DNA of 60,855 bases, taken from contig JAZKXV010000009.1 in NCBI GenBank assembly GCA_045611785.1, forward strand, positions 1-60,855, read 5' to 3'. Source of the stretch: JAFTYO01 sp045611785. GTDB lineage: Bacteria; Pseudomonadota; Alphaproteobacteria; RF32; CAG-239. Each line of letters opens with the position of its first letter. The stretch's first letter is position 1. Shown here in pieces: positions 9,354-17,075 of this stretch. The position numbers and the translations under genes are program-made. Below the pieces are notes generated by a model that saw only the letters and a program-made list of their open reading frames with translations, was not told the DNA's origin and made no database searches.

Positions 9354-10148
9354 TTATTTAGAATATTTCTTTTTATCATTTAAAAACTTTAATACACCAA
9401 GAGGAATAGAAACAATATATAAACATGTTAAAATACCTAAAGTTAACCATGGTTGTGAAAGCATAAAGTTAATAAATAAAACAACCAAAAGCATTAAAGG
9501 TAAAAACATATTTGTATGAACCTTTAATTTCTTTAATGAAATAGTAGGAATTCTGCTAACCATTAAAAAAGCAACTGTAGGCATTAATATAGAACAAAAT
9601 AGATTTGATCTTAAAATCACCTCTGTAGCAGGAAAGTCAAAAGTAATTAAAATAGGCATTAATGCAATTGCTGCTGCGGCAGGAGCCGGAACGCCAACAA
9701 AGTAGTGTGACCAATATTCCGGTTGATTTTCATTTTCTAACATGGTGTTAAAACGAGCTAAACGCATCGCCATCCCCATTGAGAAAATTAAGCAAAATAA
9801 CCAACCAAAACGAGGCAAATCATGTAATGCCCACTGATAAATAAGTATTGCAGGAGCAACACCAAAGCTTACAAAATCTGACAAAGAGTCAAGCTCAGCA
9901 CCAAATTTTGAAGATGCTTTTAACAATCTTGCAACACGACCGTCTAATCCATCGAAAAGAGCAGCTAAAAATATGCATATAACAGCTTTAATCCAATCAT
10001 CTTGGACAGCATATCTGATAGAAGTTACACCTGAACAAAGAGCCATCATAGTAACCATATTAGGTGCTATTTTTCTAAAAGGAACTTCTTTAAGCTTTTG
10101 TTTTGATAATAAAAGCTTATCGTTAAGTTTATAATTAAGTTTTCTCAT
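9354..10148 (-). CDS. pssA: CDP-diacylglycerol-serine O-phosphatidyltransferase
   Basis: 264-residue membrane enzyme making phosphatidylserine from CDP-diacylglycerol and serine. The CDP-alcohol phosphatidyltransferase signature is complete: D66-x2-D69-G-x2-A-R74-x8-G83-x3-D87-x3-D91. About seven hydrophobic helices follow the basic N-terminal tail. It is the type II (Bacillus/alphaproteobacterial) PssA, not the PLD-type of enterics. Its ATG shares one base with the psd stop (TAATG), so the two genes are coupled and together make phosphatidylethanolamine. Confidence 0.95.
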   Translation of the reverse strand: MRKLNYKLNDKLLLSKQKLKEVPFRKIAPNMVTMMALCSGVTSIRYAVQDDWIKAVICIFLAALFDGLDGRVARLLKASSKFGAELDSLSDFVSFGVAPAILIYQWALHDLPRFGWLFCLIFSMGMAMRLARFNTMLENENQPEYWSHYFVGVPAPAAAAIALMPILITFDFPATEVILRSNLFCSILMPTVAFLMVSRIPTISLKKLKVHTNMFLPLMLLVVLFINFMLSQPWLTLGILTCLYIVSIPLGVLKFLNDKKKYSK

Positions 10149-10855
10149 TATTTGACGGCTCCTTCGACACGTTCTGCATTTGATGTCAAATTAGCTATGA
10201 TTGTTTCGCCTGCAACCATTGTTTGTCCGAGGCAAACTTGAGGTTCAATATCTGTTGGCAAATAAACATCAAGTCTTGAACCAAATCTGATAAGACCAAA
10301 ACGTTCACCAGCTTCGAACTGTTGTCCTTCTTTAGCAAAACAAACGATTCTTCTTGCAACGAGACCTGCAATTTGAACAAATGCAATATCTTTACCGCAA
10401 TCTGTGCGCATGGCCAATAATTGGCGTTCATTATCTTTACTTGCTTTGTCTAATGTGGCATTGAAAAATTTTCCTTTAATATAAGCAAGTTTTGTTATTT
10501 TACCTGATGCAGGAGCTCTGTTAACGTGTACGTTAAAAACACTCATAAAAATGCTGACACGATTAAATGTTTTTGTATTTAAACCTAATTCTTCAGGACC
10601 AGAAACTCTGGTAATCATTTGTACAATACCATCAGCAGGAGATACAACAACGTTTTTAATTTGAGGAGTAACACGATCTGGGTTACGGAAGAAATAATAA
10701 CACCAAATTGTTAAGACAAGGCCCACAACACCTAAAGGAGCCCATAAAATAGCAAATATTGCTGTAATGGCTGCAAAAACACTGATAAATTTCCAGCCTT
10801 CATTGTGTATGTTTGGAAAAATATATCTTTGAAAAGATAAATCTACTTTTTTCAT
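10148..10855 (-). CDS. psd: Phosphatidylserine decarboxylase proenzyme (short form)
   Basis: 235 residues. Two N-terminal membrane segments (about 24-38 and 40-56) precede the catalytic region with SPADGIVQ (72-79), a VHVNRAP motif around His110, and the self-cleavage site Gly192-Ser193 in FGSRLDVYLP. At this Ser the chain is cut and converted to the pyruvoyl cofactor. The length is that of the short archaeal/alphaproteobacterial form rather than the 320-residue enteric Psd. First gene of the psd-pssA operon. The ribosome-binding site AAAGGATTT is visible just upstream on the minus strand. Confidence 0.95.
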   Translation of the reverse strand: MKKVDLSFQRYIFPNIHNEGWKFISVFAAITAIFAILWAPLGVVGLVLTIWCYYFFRNPDRVTPQIKNVVVSPADGIVQMITRVSGPEELGLNTKTFNRVSIFMSVFNVHVNRAPASGKITKLAYIKGKFFNATLDKASKDNERQLLAMRTDCGKDIAFVQIAGLVARRIVCFAKEGQQFEAGERFGLIRFGSRLDVYLPTDIEPQVCLGQTMVAGETIIANLTSNAERVEGAVK

Positions 10856-10954
10856 TTTAAAAAATCCTTTTAATTAAAGCGCCGAAACGCTGTTTCCGTC
10901 ACGCTTGTTGGTTTTAATATAGTGCTTATATAGCAAAAACATAAAAACATAATT

Positions 10955-10989
10955 TTATAAAAAAAACAAGCGCTTTGTTTAAGCGCTTG
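10955..10989 (-). terminator. Terminator after the small lipoprotein gene
   Basis: Perfect 9-bp stem CAAGCGCTT / AAGCGCTTG with a 5-base loop, followed on the minus strand by a run of T. Confidence 0.87.
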
Positions 10990-10995
10990 AAAAAT

Positions 10996-11301
10996 TTAAT
11001 TATTTGTAATGTTTTTAAGATTTTGAATAATATTTTCGGCCATAGTTTGCGATTCGTTAGAAACGCCCACAGCTTGTAATGATAAATTTTGAATGCAATT
11101 TGTTACCATTTCTTTAGCTGTTGCTGTAATTGAGTTATTAAACAATGTACCGTTTTGCAATCTTGAGTTAGCTTCAGTAATTAAGCAAGCCTTCATTTTT
11201 GTTGACGTTGAAGCATTTGAGTCAACATTAGTAAATTGAGATAAATCAGCATTACATGCTGTCAATAAAGTAACAAAAGAGCATAATATTAGTTTTTTCA
11301 T
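10996..11301 (-). CDS. Small lipoprotein, unknown function
   Basis: 101 residues. A short signal peptide ends in the lipobox LLTAC with Cys16, then comes a Ser/Thr/Asn-rich mature part with two further Cys (about 39 and 69). No family recognised. The ribosome-binding site GGGGAAT precedes the ATG, and a strong terminator follows the stop directly. Monocistronic; probably a periplasm-facing lipid-anchored protein. Confidence 0.75.
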   Translation of the reverse strand: MKKLILCSFVTLLTACNADLSQFTNVDSNASTSTKMKACLITEANSRLQNGTLFNNSITATAKEMVTNCIQNLSLQAVGVSNESQTMAENIIQNLKNITNN

Positions 11302-11317
11302 TTATATTCCCCATATT

Positions 11318-11815
11318 TTAATTACGATTGATAACTTCGTCTATAACCTGTTTCATTAAGCGTGGTTGGTTAATGAAAGAAAATACAACTTTTGAAGTAC
11401 CTGTTCCTGAAAACAAAATGTCTCCATAATTAAATAAGCGGCCTAAAATACTTTGTCTTATTTCAACAGATTCAATTCTTTCTCTATTGAGTTCTTCAGT
11501 TGTAACATTGATAATACCTGTTCTTTTTACTACACGTTTGTTTGTGCATACCATTTCAATTAAATTGCGTTTTAACCAAGCGGCAACAGTGAAAATGATT
11601 AAAGCAACCACAGGTAACCATACGGCAAAATTTAATATTGAACTGTTATATTTTTCTAAAACTCTAGAGTAACTTAAAACAGTGAAACAAGCAAATACAG
11701 ATATTGATGTTAAGGAAAAAGGAATTATAAGAGCAAAATAATGTAATCTGCCCACTAACTCTATTTCTTCTCCTGGGGTCAGCGTACTGGCTGTATATTT
11801 ATATCTTCCAAGCAT
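11318..11815 (-). CDS. Membrane protein with bacterial PH (bPH2/YdbS-type) domain
   Basis: 165 residues. The N-terminal hydrophilic LTPGEEIELVGRLHYFALIIP is typical of YdbS/bPH2 proteins. Two membrane helices follow (about 30-50 and 62-83), then the PH fold with TNKRVVKRTGIINVTTEELNRERIESVEI (about 91-120) and the QSILGRLFNYGDILFSGTGTS core. This order (two helices then one bPH2 domain) is that of small PF03703 proteins. Function in the family is poorly known, probably envelope stress. GGAG ribosome-binding site. Confidence 0.85.
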   Translation of the reverse strand: MLGRYKYTASTLTPGEEIELVGRLHYFALIIPFSLTSISVFACFTVLSYSRVLEKYNSSILNFAVWLPVVALIIFTVAAWLKRNLIEMVCTNKRVVKRTGIINVTTEELNRERIESVEIRQSILGRLFNYGDILFSGTGTSKVVFSFINQPRLMKQVIDEVINRN

Positions 11816-11903
11816 TAAGTTTCTCCTAACAGTTATTGTAATTATAAAATAAACTATTAATGGTTAATTTGTCAAATTAAATATAAATATGAATGTATAA
11901 TTT

Positions 11904-13718
11904 TTAAAAGTAATGTTTTAGGTTAAAACTATATTCGTTTTGGTTTTTTCCTTTGTTGATTTGATAGTTTGCAGAGGCTTCAAGAGCAATATTGCGAGAT
12001 AAATAATAGTCTGCTTTTAAATCATATTTTAAATTTGAACCTATAGACGAAGTTGCATACACTTTTTTAATCTTGAATTGCATTCCAAATGAGTTAAACA
12101 AAGCTAATACACCTCCTTCAAAACCAACACCACCCCATTGATTATTTGGTAGGAAGCCTCCATAAGCTAAATCGACAGAACTTAATGTATAAGCAAAAAT
12201 ATTATCGTTGAGGGCAAGGGTTGCTCCACCAGCAATACTGGTTGTAAAAGCATAACCACTATCGCTTGTTTTAGGGTTTAGTAATTTTTCTAATTTTAAA
12301 TTTATTTTATATGAAGGAGCTTTAAAAACTCTATCAATTGGAGAGAGAGAAGCTAATTCTATAATGTTTATCTTATCTAACACATATTTATTTTCATTAT
12401 CGTAATGTCTAAATATTGTATTTAAAAAATTTATTTCTGCACCAGTTAAAAATCCATTTTTTTTATCAATTAATGAATGATAAGCCGGTCTTATAGATAT
12501 TTGTTCAAAAATATTGCCGTTTTTGGAACCAATACCAAAAGAAATCATTGCAGAATCATGGGTGTTAACTGGGTTAAATCCATCTTTTAAATCATTAAAT
12601 TTTGGTTTAGTATTAATTTTATTTCTTTGCATTAATAGTGAAAAACTTTTTTTTCGATAATCTTTTAGTTCTAATTTTTTTGCTGCATATTGATATTGGA
12701 TATATTGATAAGCTGTTTCTAATACATCGGCTTTTTCTTCATCGGATAATAAATTAATGTCATATTTATTGTTGTTAACAATACCTATAAAAGATTGGTA
12801 CTGTTTTTGATTCATTTGTTTAATGCGATGTCTTATTTTACGCTCTCTAGAAGGTCTATAATTGACGTCTTTAACTAAGTTTTCTTTTTTATTTATAGCT
12901 TTTATTGTATCAAGAGGTATTGTTTGAAGTTTGAATTCTTGAGCAAGGTTTAATTCAGGTTTTATTGCATCAAAAGCTTCCATTAACATATAAGAACAAT
13001 TTTGTGTAAAGAAATAGTATGGTGTAAGCGTTTGCCCAAGCTCCCATAGATGGTCAATAAAAAAATCTAATTCTTCTTGTTTTAGATTTAGGCTATATTC
13101 CCAAATATCTCTATTTTCTAGGTTGTTATATGTATTAATAATATCGTAATAAGGTTTGGTTGTAAAACCACCGGGATAAGCACCAATTAAACCATATATA
13201 GCATATAAAAAACTGTTTTCATATCCTTTAGTAAATGCTCCATAATTTATACCATGTGCTAAAAGTTGTGTTCCCTTTCTTTTAGTATCAACTCTTAATA
13301 AAGTGTGTCCAAATAATGAAGAAGAATTATTCATATAAGCATCAGTAAATAAAAAAGTAATTCCCGAGGGTTGTAAATCTTTTTTAAAACTCTCATACTC
13401 TGAACACTTTGGAAAATCATAATTTATAATATTGTGTTTTTTTAATAATTTATAACGAGCAGGAAATAAACACTTGTTTTTATCATCATTTGATTGGAAA
13501 AGAGCTATAGTTGCTTCGAGCTCTTTTTTGGGGTTTGTTTTTCCACAAGGGCTTAAATAGAAGGATTGAGAACCTATTGAAGATTCAAATCCTCCAAAAA
13601 ATTTTGGTTGGTAATGTATTAAACTAAGCCAATTATCAGAGTATGCAAAATCAATATGAGATGCGTGAGCATCAAAACAAAGAAACAAAAAACAAAAAAT
13701 CAAAAGCTTATAAATCAT
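11904..13718 (-). CDS. DUF4105 (Lnb-like) protein with C-terminal outer-membrane barrel
   Basis: 604 residues. Signal peptide (first 19, ending DAHA). The N-terminal half carries the DUF4105/Lnb-type core: FTDAYMNNSSSLFGHTLLRVD with a conserved His (about 165) and FFTQNCSYMLMEAFDA with a conserved Cys (about 240), residues compatible with a Cys/His acyl-transfer site. The C-terminal ~250 residues show alternating beta strands and end in Phe (NLKHYF), like an outer-membrane barrel. In Gram-positives Lnb transfers an acyl chain on lipoproteins; the Gram-negative barrel-fused form is uncharacterised. A short symmetric hairpin precedes the gene. Confidence 0.78.
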   Translation of the reverse strand: MIYKLLIFCFLFLCFDAHASHIDFAYSDNWLSLIHYQPKFFGGFESSIGSQSFYLSPCGKTNPKKELEATIALFQSNDDKNKCLFPARYKLLKKHNIINYDFPKCSEYESFKKDLQPSGITFLFTDAYMNNSSSLFGHTLLRVDTKRKGTQLLAHGINYGAFTKGYENSFLYAIYGLIGAYPGGFTTKPYYDIINTYNNLENRDIWEYSLNLKQEELDFFIDHLWELGQTLTPYYFFTQNCSYMLMEAFDAIKPELNLAQEFKLQTIPLDTIKAINKKENLVKDVNYRPSRERKIRHRIKQMNQKQYQSFIGIVNNNKYDINLLSDEEKADVLETAYQYIQYQYAAKKLELKDYRKKSFSLLMQRNKINTKPKFNDLKDGFNPVNTHDSAMISFGIGSKNGNIFEQISIRPAYHSLIDKKNGFLTGAEINFLNTIFRHYDNENKYVLDKINIIELASLSPIDRVFKAPSYKINLKLEKLLNPKTSDSGYAFTTSIAGGATLALNDNIFAYTLSSVDLAYGGFLPNNQWGGVGFEGGVLALFNSFGMQFKIKKVYATSSIGSNLKYDLKADYYLSRNIALEASANYQINKGKNQNEYSFNLKHYF

Positions 13719-13728
13719 TTTAAATTTT

Positions 13729-13755
13729 AAGCACGGCTATTTATTAAGCCGTGCT
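13729..13755 (-). other. Hairpin between two minus-strand genes
   Basis: AAGCACGGCT / AGCCGTGCTT, 10-bp stem with an 8-base loop. On the minus strand, where the neighbouring genes read, the trailing T-run is weak. It may attenuate read-through from the DUF3015-like gene or act as a processing site. Confidence 0.5.
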
Positions 13756-13774
13756 TTTCCCTTTTATTATATCA

Positions 13775-14233
13775 TTATGCTTTCATTATTTCGTAAAATT
13801 TCAATGTAAGATCAACAGCGTCTACATTTTCATTTGGGAAGAGAACAGCAAAGTTTTGATATGTTTTTGATGCAACAACTTTTTCATCCATATTTAAAAT
13901 ACCGGCTAAAGTTGTAAGAGTTTCACCTTGTCCTGCAGCAGCATCTAAAGCAAATTGCTCCATATTATTTTCAACAAATGCTAAAATCATTTTTTGAGTT
14001 CCACCTGTAACGCGACCATTAGGATCACAACCAGATGTACCAAAAGTAATACCAAATGTTTGGTTACCGAAGATGCCATTAGTTGTAACAGCTGCAACTT
14101 GAGGTATGATACCACTTTGTCCACGCCAAGCCATTGAACCTAAACCACAGCCTGTGCTATCTAAAGCATTTGCAGGAGCGTTTAACATCATTGCTGCACC
14201 TAACATTAAAGATGCTAATAAAGTTTTATTCAT
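13775..14233 (-). CDS. DUF3015-like secreted protein
   Basis: 152 residues from the ATG with a GGGAG ribosome-binding site 8-9 bases upstream; a TTG nine codons earlier is an unlikely start. Signal peptide to about residue 23 (NAPANA|LD). The mature part begins GCGLGSMAWRGQSGIIPQVAAVTTNG, the characteristic start of DUF3015 proteins, with a paired Cys near CDPNG (about 69), consistent with a periplasmic disulfide. Function of the family unknown. Monocistronic, divergent from greA. Confidence 0.8.
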   Translation of the reverse strand: MNKTLLASLMLGAAMMLNAPANALDSTGCGLGSMAWRGQSGIIPQVAAVTTNGIFGNQTFGITFGTSGCDPNGRVTGGTQKMILAFVENNMEQFALDAAAGQGETLTTLAGILNMDEKVVASKTYQNFAVLFPNENVDAVDLTLKFYEIMKA

Positions 14234-14314
14234 TTTTTTTCTCCCAAAAATATAAAACAACTATTAAAGTGTATCAAACCCTATACAATTGTATATATTT
14301 TTTAATTTTTTTTA

Positions 14315-14409
14315 CACAAAAAACACTTGATTTATTATTTTTACTTGTTATATTAAGTACATAAATCAACCGACGACTGTGATAAATTTTTATCGCAGTC
14401 TGATTTTTT
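14315..14409 (+). promoter_or_regulatory. greA promoter region with leader terminator/attenuator hairpin
   Basis: A candidate promoter lies at about 14327-14356 (TTGATT, 18 bp, TATTAA). Between it and greA is a hairpin at 14375-14400, GACTGTGATAA / TTATCGCAGTC (one G-U pair), followed by TGATTTTTT. Nothing is encoded upstream on this strand, so the hairpin lies in the greA leader. It would release a short RNA of about 50-60 nt or attenuate greA. Confidence 0.6.
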
Positions 14410-14474
14410 CTAACTTTTTTAAAAAATTTGCCCTTTTGTAAAAAAAAGGAAAATGTTTTATTAGGAGAATAAAA

Positions 14475-14948
14475 ATGGAAAAATTTCCTTTAACAAAAAA
14501 AGGATACTTGCAATTAGAGCAAGAATTAAAAAACTTAAAAGGAATTGATAGACCTAATATTATTGCAGCAATTGCAGAAGCTCGTTCACATGGTGATTTA
14601 TCTGAAAATGCTGAATATTCTGCTGCAAAAGAAAAACAAAGCTTTATAGAAGGTCGTATTCAAGAATTGGAAGCTGTTGTTAGTCGTGCACAAGTTATCG
14701 ATCCTCAGGCTGTAAAGGGAGATATAATTCGTTTTGGTGCAACGGTTTTGGTTGTTGATGAATCTACAGATAAAGAAACAGAATATCAAATTGTTGGCGA
14801 TTATGAAGCAGATATCGAGAAAAATTTAATTTCTTTATCTTCTCCGTTAGCAAAAGCTCTTATAGGTAAAGAAGTAGGCGATGTTGCTGAATATACAGCA
14901 CCTGGAGGCAAAAAATCTTTTGAAATATTAGCTGTTAAATATCTTTAA
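14475..14948 (+). CDS. greA: Transcription elongation factor GreA
   Basis: 157 residues. The N-terminal antiparallel coiled coil (1-75) carries the catalytic acidic tip HGDLSENAEYSAAKEKQ, with Asp and Glu reaching the RNA polymerase secondary channel to stimulate RNA cleavage in backtracked complexes. The C-terminal FKBP-like domain ends in GKKSFEILAVKYL. Full usual length. RBS TAGGAGAA. Monocistronic, between a leader hairpin and a strong terminator at 14971. Confidence 0.96.
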   Translation: MEKFPLTKKGYLQLEQELKNLKGIDRPNIIAAIAEARSHGDLSENAEYSAAKEKQSFIEGRIQELEAVVSRAQVIDPQAVKGDIIRFGATVLVVDESTDKETEYQIVGDYEADIEKNLISLSSPLAKALIGKEVGDVAEYTAPGGKKSFEILAVKYL

Positions 14949-14970
14949 TTTTTAATAGCAACGATTATAT

Positions 14971-14997
14971 AAACCGGTAGTTTTACCGGTTTTTTTA
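14971..14997 (+). terminator. Terminator of greA
   Basis: AAACCGGTA / TACCGGTTT with a 4-base loop and T7. The ribosome-binding site of the next small gene begins 2-3 bases after it. Confidence 0.9.
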
Positions 14998-15007
14998 TGG
15001 AGAAAAT

Positions 15008-15202
15008 ATGGAAAAAGAAAATTGCTTATATGATTACGCTAATAAATGTGATTGTTCTGAAGATGATAAGTGCGGTTGTACGTATCCTAACAATATGGGA
15101 CCAGATTTTGAATATGAAGATCAAAATAAATCGCAAAATCCTTGGCAAGCAGAGATGAAAGCTTCATCAACAGAACAGTTAGTTGATAAAAATGATAAAT
15201 AA
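15008..15202 (+). CDS. Cys-rich small acidic protein, possible metal binder
   Basis: 64 residues with five Cys in the first 24 (C6, C14, C16, C22, C24; NKCDCSEDDKCGCTYPNN), followed by a polar acidic tail. The two CxC pairs suggest metal binding or a redox role, not shown. A GGAG site lies 5 bases before the ATG, immediately after the greA terminator. Its last 82 bases overlap the 3' end of the minus-strand CAT-like gene. I do not recognise a named family. Confidence 0.65.
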   Translation: MEKENCLYDYANKCDCSEDDKCGCTYPNNMGPDFEYEDQNKSQNPWQAEMKASSTEQLVDKNDK

Positions 15203-15573
15203 AATACATTATCTTGCTGTTTTAATGGTTGTATGTAAATGGTAGGTGTATCTTTGTTTACTTGATTTAATTGCTCTTTTGCGACATAAGAAAACAACAC
15301 CATGTTTTCAGATTGATTATAGCTGCTTTGATTGTAAAAACAGTTTTCAATATAATTTTTGAAAAAAACTTCAAAAGAATCAGCATATTCTTGAGATAAA
15401 ATTGAAATTTCACCACAATCATTAGCATTGATGTATGCAGGATTTATGTTGGTTAATCCGCAATTATGAAAAGCTTTGATAAAGATATGAATAATAACCG
15501 GATAAAAGAGCAAGTTCTGTTCTTTTACCTTGTTTACAACATTTGTTACGTTAATTTGATGTTTTTTTTCCAT
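15121..15573 (-). CDS. Chloramphenicol-acetyltransferase-like protein without catalytic His
   Basis: 150 residues from the ATG preceded by AAGG; an upstream start at 15594 would add 7. The N terminus (INVTNVVNKVKEQNLLFYPV, then IIHIFIKAFHNC) reads like the DVTN..KFIKKNNLSFFLS..Y..TKA block of CAT enzymes. The C terminus (VFYLSFLSTNCSVDEAF...ACQGFCDLF) aligns with their PLSVQVHHALMDG...FFEKI end, but the HHxxxDG active site is replaced by TNCSVDE. It also lacks about 60 residues compared with CAT, including the N-terminal W.R region. Inference: an inactive or repurposed CAT-fold protein, or a decaying gene. It ends inside the opposite-strand Cys-rich gene. Confidence 0.5.
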   Translation of the reverse strand: MEKKHQINVTNVVNKVKEQNLLFYPVIIHIFIKAFHNCGLTNINPAYINANDCGEISILSQEYADSFEVFFKNYIENCFYNQSSYNQSENMVLFSYVAKEQLNQVNKDTPTIYIQPLKQQDNVFYLSFLSTNCSVDEAFISACQGFCDLF

Positions 15574-15602
15574 TTTAACCTTATATTTAAACATTTTCTG
15601 TT

Positions 15603-16766
15603 ATGTTTTATATACTTAAAATTATCAAAATGAAAGTATTTTTTATGACGTATGGCGCGCAAATTTTAATAAAGCCACTAAAAATTAAGTCGATTCCTAA
15701 AAAAAGAGAACTAGTTGGGGTTGTCGATGTTGTTTTAAGAAAAAATCTGAAACCGCAAAAAGCATTAATATATAAATCGTGTGATAATGTATTTGATACT
15801 GATGGCGAGCTTTATAGGCTGGTTATTAATAAGAAAAAGGTTATTGGTTATACTCTAATAACAATTCACAATAAAGAAATGCATTTACCTCTTTTAGGTA
15901 GCTTGGATCTTCATTACAAAACAGGAAAAATTTTATCAGGTATAGCAATTGAAAGATTCTTAAAATCAGATTGTGATGCTTTGCATTTAACATCTAGTTG
16001 GAATTCGTTGTTACACCATAAAAACACCGGTTTTCAAATTTTGCCGCAAAAGAATGTAGAAGGCAAAAAAATAGATAAGATAATAGCCTCAGGTAAAATA
16101 AGAAATATTGAAAAAATAGGCTGTATTACTATGTATTTGCCACAAAAAACAATTGCAAAATTTTTAAGTAATGAACCAATATTAAAAACAAATAAGTTGT
16201 TTAAGTTAAATGGTGAAGTAGGCCGAGTAAAAGATTATATAATTTATAAAAAAACTCATAAAATTAAGTTTGAAGAATATATAATTATGAGAAACAACCA
16301 AATAATCGGCAATATATATCTTAATTATTACAAGAATGAAAAGGGTGTTTATAAAAACTATTTCGGAGAAATTCCTCAGTGGTCACCATTATATTTATAT
16401 GGCGATGAAAAAGGTGTAAATAAGGTTTTTGCTGAGTTCTGGTCAGTCGATGCAAAATCTGCAGAAGAGGAAGAAGAAATACTTGGCATGCTTATTCAAA
16501 TTGCATTAGAAAGCGGAAAATATAAAAACTGTGCTAAGTTACAGCTTGAAGCAGACTGGGATGAACACACTTTTGTATATAAGCAAGGTTTTAGAACTCA
16601 AAATATAGAATATCAAAAAACATGTGATGAAATTATTGAAATAATAAAAGGTGAAGAAAAAAATCCTAAAACATCTAATTTGAACAAGATTGGAAGTATA
16701 GATATGGTCTTAACTAAGGAAGATGCTATTAAATATGGGTGGAATGCAATTAATATATTAAAATAA
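15603..16766 (+). CDS. Possible tandem GNAT-like protein
   Basis: 387 residues; ATGs at 15630 and 15645 are alternative starts and none has a clear ribosome-binding site. Two similarly built halves are visible: one around residues 40-180 with ALHLTSSWNSLLHHKNTGFQIL, and one around 225-340 with AKLQLEADWDEHTFVYKQGF. Both resemble the end of a GNAT acetyltransferase domain (residues before a K..GF beta-bulge). No clear acetyl-CoA P-loop (Q/RxxGxG/A) is seen, so catalysis is doubtful. It diverges from the CAT-like gene with about 30 bases between starts. Confidence 0.5.
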   Translation: MFYILKIIKMKVFFMTYGAQILIKPLKIKSIPKKRELVGVVDVVLRKNLKPQKALIYKSCDNVFDTDGELYRLVINKKKVIGYTLITIHNKEMHLPLLGSLDLHYKTGKILSGIAIERFLKSDCDALHLTSSWNSLLHHKNTGFQILPQKNVEGKKIDKIIASGKIRNIEKIGCITMYLPQKTIAKFLSNEPILKTNKLFKLNGEVGRVKDYIIYKKTHKIKFEEYIIMRNNQIIGNIYLNYYKNEKGVYKNYFGEIPQWSPLYLYGDEKGVNKVFAEFWSVDAKSAEEEEEILGMLIQIALESGKYKNCAKLQLEADWDEHTFVYKQGFRTQNIEYQKTCDEIIEIIKGEEKNPKTSNLNKIGSIDMVLTKEDAIKYGWNAINILK

Positions 16767-16831
16767 AATCAAGCAAAAACAATGGGAAAGTTAAAAAATA
16801 TTAAAAATATAAAAAAAAATAATTTTTTTAC

Positions 16832-16860
16832 TTGATTTCTTAAAATAAATTGGTTATAAA
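16832..16860 (+). promoter_or_regulatory. tRNA-Val promoter
   Basis: TTGATT, 17-bp spacer, TATAAA, with the tRNA beginning 20 bp downstream. The equivalent position of the decayed second copy lacks a recognisable -35. Confidence 0.7.
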
Positions 16861-16880
16861 CACTTTCGTAGACAAGAGAT

Positions 16881-16956
16881 GGGCGCTTAGCTCAGCTGGA
16901 AGAGCATCTCGTTTACACCGAGAGGGTCGGGAGTTCGAACCTCTCAGCGCCCACCA
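16881..16956 (+). tRNA. tRNA-Val (anticodon TAC)
   Basis: 76 nt. Acceptor GGGCGCT/AGCGCCC perfect, D-arm GCTC...GAGC, anticodon stem TCTCG/CGAGA with loop TTTACAC (TAC), T-arm GGGAG-TTCGAAC-CTCTC with one G-U, discriminator A and encoded CCA. Confidence 0.97.
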
Positions 16957-16961
16957 ATTTT

Positions 16962-16987
16962 AAGCACCTTTAAGGTGCTTTTTTTAT
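16962..16987 (+). terminator. tRNA-Val terminator
   Basis: AAGCACC / GGTGCTT stem with a 5-base loop and T-run. Confidence 0.87.
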
Positions 16988-17011
16988 TTCTGTTTAGAAA
17001 AATAAAATAGC

Positions 17012-17058
17012 TTAAAAAATACTTCCCGATTTGTTAAATTTCAGGAAGTATTTTTTTA
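17012..17058 (-). terminator. Terminator after sdaA
   Basis: AAATACTTCC / GGAAGTATTT with a loop of about 16 bases and A/T runs on both sides, so it can act in both directions. Confidence 0.75.
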
Positions 17059-17075
17059 TTCAATAAAATTACAAA

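Larger units (their letters stand above)
16840..16987 (+). repeat. tRNA-Val segment, copy 1 of a direct duplication
   Basis: About 146 bp covering promoter -10, tRNA and terminator is repeated at about 19972-20115 with scattered differences. This is the intact copy. Confidence 0.85.
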
